From assembly GCA_028284415.1 (NCBI GenBank), contig JANQRU010000004.1, positions 1,116,001 through 1,180,000 of the forward strand: a DNA stretch of 64,000 nucleotides, given 5' to 3'. A program made the position numbers and the translations under genes. This DNA comes from Pyrinomonadaceae bacterium. Lineage in GTDB: Bacteria; Acidobacteriota; Blastocatellia; Pyrinomonadales; Pyrinomonadaceae. Under the pieces are notes generated by a model. The model did not search any database, was not told the origin of the DNA, and worked only from the letters and a program-made list of their open reading frames with translations. This document shows positions 60,205 to 64,000 of the stretch, piece by piece. The stretch's first letter is position 1; the number at the start of each line of letters is the position of its first letter.

Positions 60205-62280
60205 TCAGTTCTTAACCTTATTTCCATATAGCAAAAATATCTCGAAAGCACGGTTTAATTTATCGCCGGCATTGCTATTTGTGTAAATTGCGTAGCCGAT
60301 TTTCTTTTCGGGAATTATTCCAAATTTGCAATGAAAATCGCCGTTGTTTCCGCCGTGTTGGATTAATTTGCCGTAGGGAGTTTCTTCGATGAAGAATCCA
60401 AGAGACATACTTTGTGTCCAGCCGTTGTCGTAAACTCTCTGGTCGGGTGGAATCGCCGTGTGGGTTTTGAACATTTCGGCGTAAGTTGTTTTCTTTAAAC
60501 CCTTTTGATTCAACAGACCAACCATAAAATTGGAGAAATCTTTGGCTTCCGTATGCATACTCGAAGCGGGGCTTGGAAAATCAATAATTCCCCAAAACAT
60601 AGGGAGATAATGATTGTGTCCGATAGCGGCATTTTTAGCGAGTTTTTCATTATCGGAAAAATATGTCTGCTTCATTCCCAAGGGTTCTGTAACTTCCTCC
60701 TTGAGAATTCGGTTCAGCTTTTTGCCCGTGATTTTTTCCAGAACTCTTCCGAGATAATTATAGCCTTCGCCCGAATAACCGAATCGCTCGCCCGGCTTGA
60801 AATTCAACTTGGTTTTGCCGCCGTTTCGCCAACCGCCGGGACCGCCGAAAGCCCAGTTTGGCAAGCCTGATTTGTGTGAAAGAATAATTCGTGCGGTAAG
60901 CAATTTTGACCTTTCGTCCTCAGCAATGTTCTCAAACGGAAGATATTTGTAAAGCGGTTTATCAAGATCAATCAAGCCTTTTTCAGCAAGACGCATCACG
61001 GCGAAGGCAAAAACGGGTTTAGTAATTGAAGCCGCTTCAAAAAGCGTCGAATCGGTAACTTTTTCTTGGCTTAGATTGTTTTTAACTCCAAAATTCTTGT
61101 GATAAACCAATTTGCCATCCTTTACGAGTGCGACCGAAACACCCGGAATTTGATAATACTGACGATAGGCTTCGATAAAGCTATCTACCAAAACTTCTTT
61201 GCTTGAATCGTAATCGTGGATGATGCCCTTTTCTCGGATGAGATATTCGGGCGGATAAAAAACATCCAATTCTAAATCGTCAGCTTTAGATATTTGATTT
61301 TCCTTTACAGTCGCACGAACCTTTATGCGTCCATCAATCCTAAGCGGCTTTGCTCTTGCATCAATGACAAATGGCTTGGAAAGAGTAAAAGGTGTATCAA
61401 CAAAATAATTACCAACAGGAAGTTTTGCTGAATAATTTCCTTCCTTGTCGGTATTTGCCAGAACCCACAAATCGGGATTTTCAACGGAAGTCAGACGGAC
61501 TTTTGCGGGAATCGGTTCGTTTATATTTTCCTTCCATTTAACTTTTCCCTGAACTTCGCCCAAAGTGGCATTTGATTCCACCAAAATGACATCGCCCAAT
61601 CTTCCCGTAAAAATACTTTTTGCAAAACCTTCTCCCCATAAAAAGTAGGTCGCATCCTTTTCACCTTTGTCCCTGTCAACAAGAAAATGATCTAATCCGA
61701 TGGTTTTGTTCGGATAAATATCTTTGCCCAGAAAAATTCGCCATTCGCAGACTGTTTTAGAGCCTTTTCGGGAAATTTTTAGTTCGACGTTATCCCAATT
61801 CGCATTGGCGTTTATCGGGTCCCAATTGTTTCTCGCAAAACTTACATCACGGCTGTTAAGGGTTGCACTATACAAAACACTTCCCGAACCTCTACGCAGA
61901 TGCTTTCGGTCAATATACAAAGAAAAACCGTCTTGCGAATCAAGGTTATCATTGCCTTTTTCGGCTACAACTTGAGAATCATCAAAAATCTCAACTGCCA
62001 GATACAGCGATTGATTTTTCAAGTTATAACCCGCTCGAAAATAAGCCTTAAAGTCCTTTTCGTTTATCGGCTTTGAATCGGAAGTTACGGAGATCGGGAA
62101 CTTCATAAGATCATCCGACCAATCAGATAGATCTCCGTCGATTTTGATATTCTCAACCGGATAGGCGTAGGCTATCTTACCATTGTCCGCGTAAGTGTTT
62201 GAAGATACTAGGATTAGAAGGAAAAAGGAAGAAAGAGAAAAGATTCGTTTAGTTAGATTGTTTATTTTTAACAAGGTCAT
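60205..62280 (-). CDS. CBM9-like / beta-lactamase fusion, exported
   Basis: A 691-residue protein. A signal peptide (IFSLSSFFLLILVSSNTYA) is followed by a family 9 carbohydrate-binding-like domain (VENIKIDGDLSDWSDDLMKF, about 41-60, to about 230), then a carboxypeptidase-regulatory-like sandwich (about 237-330, KVRLTSVENPDLWVLANTDK). The C-terminal half is a beta-lactamase/esterase: FEAASITKPVFAFAVM (S-x-x-K), FGYSGEGYNYLG (Y-S-G) and IQHGGNNG. This fusion suggests a surface-bound hydrolase. Start is the ATG at 62278-62280. Confidence 0.85.
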   Translation of the reverse strand: MTLLKINNLTKRIFSLSSFFLLILVSSNTYADNGKIAYAYPVENIKIDGDLSDWSDDLMKFPISVTSDSKPINEKDFKAYFRAGYNLKNQSLYLAVEIFDDSQVVAEKGNDNLDSQDGFSLYIDRKHLRRGSGSVLYSATLNSRDVSFARNNWDPINANANWDNVELKISRKGSKTVCEWRIFLGKDIYPNKTIGLDHFLVDRDKGEKDATYFLWGEGFAKSIFTGRLGDVILVESNATLGEVQGKVKWKENINEPIPAKVRLTSVENPDLWVLANTDKEGNYSAKLPVGNYFVDTPFTLSKPFVIDARAKPLRIDGRIKVRATVKENQISKADDLELDVFYPPEYLIREKGIIHDYDSSKEVLVDSFIEAYRQYYQIPGVSVALVKDGKLVYHKNFGVKNNLSQEKVTDSTLFEAASITKPVFAFAVMRLAEKGLIDLDKPLYKYLPFENIAEDERSKLLTARIILSHKSGLPNWAFGGPGGWRNGGKTKLNFKPGERFGYSGEGYNYLGRVLEKITGKKLNRILKEEVTEPLGMKQTYFSDNEKLAKNAAIGHNHYLPMFWGIIDFPSPASSMHTEAKDFSNFMVGLLNQKGLKKTTYAEMFKTHTAIPPDQRVYDNGWTQSMSLGFFIEETPYGKLIQHGGNNGDFHCKFGIIPEKKIGYAIYTNSNAGDKLNRAFEIFLLYGNKVKN

Positions 62281-62426
62281 AAAATATTAGAAATCTCCTT
62301 ACATTAAAAATTAAGTAGAAAGTCAGACCTTGATTCACTTATTTTAATAAAGTTTATCTTTCTGAACAAAACACACCGCTAATTGTTGCTTTGTGACATT
62401 TTTTAGAGCTTATCGGAGGGAAAGAA

Positions 62427-62503
62427 CAGAACACGGATTACGCAGATTTTACAGGTTTTTTAAAGTATCTGTGAAAATCCGCTTAATCCGTGTTATCTGT
62501 GCT
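62427..62503. repeat. REP-like inverted repeat
   Basis: ACACGGATTACGCAGATTTT at 62431-62450 (continuing ACAG) is an imperfect inverse of CTGTGAAAATCCGCTTAATC at 62469-62488 (continuing CGTGT). The unit is a recurring type of intergenic repeat, known to me from many genomes. It fills the 3' side of the gene at 62504-63193, whose stop it touches. Confidence 0.6.
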
Positions 62504-63193
62504 CTATTTTTTCGTAAATTTTGCCCACTTGATCGTTGGCTCAATCCATTCTTTGAGAGGTTCGTATAAAAAGCCGTGATCCAAACCTGTGTTAATTTCA
62601 ATTTCTTTGTATTCTTTTATTCCCTTTGAATTCTGCTTTATTTTCTTGCAACTGTTTCCACCGACCGAATCTGTTTTTTCGTAAATTGAAAGAATTCTGC
62701 CGTGCAGATTTACCTCAAAATTTTCCAAAATCCAATCATTGCAATTTCCCATTAGGACAAAGTTCACTTTTTTATTTGCCAATTTCGTCGAGGTCAACAT
62801 TGCGATCAAAGAACCCTTTGAAGCACCGACAACGGTTATATTTTCTGGTGAAACTCCGCTTTTGATCTTGGATTTTATTTCATTTGCAAGTTTAGTTGAG
62901 TAATCGTTTACATCCGTATTTCGAGGACGTGCTTCGCTGATTACTTCAAAATCTTTTTTCTCAAAGGTTTTAAGGATTTTCTTATATTCGTATTTCCCGA
63001 ATCTTTCGCTAACGGCATTATTTGCACCCATATCTTCGATGATTCTGCCGTGTAAATAATAGAGATATTTTTTGTCATCCTTGACGATTTGCTTTGATTC
63101 GATCGTCTTTTGACTTTGATTACAACTTAATAAAAAGCTACTGAAAAGTGCTAAAACCGTGATGAATTTTATTAAAACTATATTTTTCATCAA
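62504..63193 (-). CDS. lipoprotein with alpha/beta-hydrolase motifs
   Basis: A 229-residue exported lipoprotein: the signal peptide TVLALFSSFLLSC ends with the lipid-attachment Cys (about 24). An alpha/beta-hydrolase nucleophile elbow appears in TVVGASKGSLIAM (G-x-S-x-G, about 122-134), and the general-base His probably in TGLDHGFLYEP (about 203-213). The start overlaps the stop of the DUF1304 gene by four bases, so they are one operon. Substrate unknown; an esterase is inferred. Confidence 0.75.
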   Translation of the reverse strand: MMKNIVLIKFITVLALFSSFLLSCNQSQKTIESKQIVKDDKKYLYYLHGRIIEDMGANNAVSERFGKYEYKKILKTFEKKDFEVISEARPRNTDVNDYSTKLANEIKSKIKSGVSPENITVVGASKGSLIAMLTSTKLANKKVNFVLMGNCNDWILENFEVNLHGRILSIYEKTDSVGGNSCKKIKQNSKGIKEYKEIEINTGLDHGFLYEPLKEWIEPTIKWAKFTKK

Positions 63194-63564
63194 TCTTTAA
63201 ACTTTAACCAAATAACCGCTCCCAAGCCTAACAAAGCAGGCAACGCCTGAACAAAAAATATTCTTACTTCAGCCGTTATTGCCCCGTAAATTCCGGCAAT
63301 TGAAATGCAAGATAGGAAAAATATAGCGACATTATTTCGCCAATTTTTATCAGAAATAAAAAATGTCCAGATCAAACCCGCCGCAAGAAAGCCATTGTAT
63401 AGACCTTGATTCGCCGCCAATGTTTTTGTCGGCTCGAATAACTCCGGTGCCAAACTGGTAAAAACTTTCGGTCCGCGAGTCGTCCAGGCAAACATCTCCA
63501 GCCACAAAATGTAACAATGAATCAACGCTACTAATCCGATTAAAATTTTAGCAATCCACTTCAT
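63190..63564 (-). CDS. DUF1304-family membrane protein
   Basis: About 124 residues from the ATG at 63562-63564; a GTG ten codons earlier is possible. Four membrane helices, with the DUF1304 signature IHCYILWLEMFAWTTRGPKV (about 11-30) and NQGLYNGFLAAGLIWTF (about 52-68). Function unknown. It is coupled to the lipoprotein gene by a four-base overlap, and follows the DUF4386-like gene by 36 bases. Confidence 0.85.
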   Translation of the reverse strand: MKWIAKILIGLVALIHCYILWLEMFAWTTRGPKVFTSLAPELFEPTKTLAANQGLYNGFLAAGLIWTFFISDKNWRNNVAIFFLSCISIAGIYGAITAEVRIFFVQALPALLGLGAVIWLKFKD

Positions 63565-63600
63565 AATTAGCGTTAGTTTAACTTGATTTTGCACACCTTG

Positions 63601-64000
63601 CTAATTTTCAAAGGATTCTGTTTTGTTAAATCCTTTTACAATCAGCCAAATTGATAAGAAAAGTTGATTTAATCCCAGCGGCAACATTAAGAGCATTTCC
63701 AATCTTTGTCCAAACATCGGAAGCAAAACAGCTACTGCCAGTAAAACTGCGGAAATAAATCCCCAAATTGATATAAATCTAGGGATTAGTTTTGATCTGA
63801 ACAGCAAATAATAAAATGTTGCAAGAGGAATGCTGGAAATCAGTAAAGCCATAAAATGTAGCCACCAACGTGTTCCTAACAAAGTATTGACCAAAGGCTG
63901 AAAATCTTTTGTGGAAGAGAATCCTGACTTTACTATCTCTTTACTTAAAGACAACAAAGATAAAATGCTGAAATACTCTAGGGCAGAAAAAATAAAAACA
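63601..64000 (-). CDS. DUF4386-like membrane protein, 5' end cut by the window
   Basis: The frame is open from 63601 to the window end, so the start is outside. The visible 132 residues hold three to four helices with a DUF4386-like end (FRSKLIPRFISIWGFISAVL; LPLGLNQLFLSIWLIVKGFN). No start codon of the gene can be fixed; the TTG at 63955-63957 is only the first internal start. Third gene of the envelope set at the right end. Confidence 0.7.
   Translation of the reverse strand, partial: VFIFSALEYFSILSLLSLSKEIVKSGFSSTKDFQPLVNTLLGTRWWLHFMALLISSIPLATFYYLLFRSKLIPRFISIWGFISAVLLAVAVLLPMFGQRLEMLLMLPLGLNQLFLSIWLIVKGFNKTESFEN

Overview
The window looks like a bacterial chromosome segment holding a large, AT-rich accessory element (from before base 1 to about 48.55 kb) that abuts a tRNA-Asn gene (48592-48663, minus strand, 3' end facing the element). 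Ordinary chromosomal genes follow to base 64000. No rRNA or other decisive taxonomic marker is present. A CSLREA-domain/PD40 protein, a CadC-like winged-helix membrane regulator, a large BNR/VPS10-like repeat protein, a TIGR04283-type glycosyltransferase and several serine beta-lactamase-like proteins together fit Acidobacteriota, perhaps the Blastocatellia/Pyrinomonadales side. That assignment is inference.

Layout of the accessory region. 0.2-4 kb: a broken NUC1-type nuclease fused to a lipoprotein scrap, two doubtful small membrane proteins and an 805-residue secreted CSLREA/PD40 protein. 4.3-11.5 kb: a large TPR-like protein, a small unknown, a metallophosphoesterase plus sigma-like factor pair, a membrane-anchored STAND-like ATPase and a chain of three overlapping micro-ORFs. 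11.5-24.2 kb: a long minus-strand series of envelope and hydrolase genes (M48 and S8 peptidases, lipoprotein, probable outer-membrane protein, a membrane protein, HU, a SAF-domain protein, a secreted Cys-rich protein, a secreted EEP nuclease, a Tat-exported M15 peptidase and a patatin phospholipase). 24.4-29.8 kb: plasmid-like genes (XRE regulator, DUF932 protein, zinc-ribbon protein, VirD4/TraG-like ATPase, orphan DNA methyltransferase, winged-HTH protein). 30-33.8 kb: a class A penicillin-binding protein with a membrane-anchored partner and an upstream small ORF. 34.2-39.4 kb: a TPR protein with duplicated C-terminal HTH motifs, a zinc-finger mini-protein, a small membrane protein with a structured leader, and a radical SAM enzyme. 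39.7-48.5 kb: a recombination/transfer module (large serine recombinase, RuvC-like nuclease, XRE and CadC-like regulators, a 1028-residue coupling ATPase, and a recombinase-like protein that lacks the catalytic domain but carries an excisionase-type HTH).

No relaxase, VirB4 or mating-pair genes were seen, so the element is an integrated or mobilisable plasmid-like island, or only part of one. The most unusual signal is at 16.2-16.7 kb. The HU protein and the open frame just after a neighbouring stop codon both end in LPG....GDPDW followed directly by a stop, with synonymous codon differences between the two copies. That pattern suggests a shared peptide tag kept by protein-level selection, not a recent DNA duplication.

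The chromosomal part (48.8-64 kb) carries a glycosyltransferase, rpiA, a CrcB/FluC fluoride channel, small membrane proteins, a BNR/VPS10-like exported protein, purK and purE separated by a beta-lactamase-like gene and an AraC regulator, a CBM9-like/beta-lactamase fusion, and a DUF1304/DUF4386-type membrane pair at the right edge. Three inverted-repeat elements of MITE/REP type (26955-27125, 51494-51620, 62427-62503) lie between genes.
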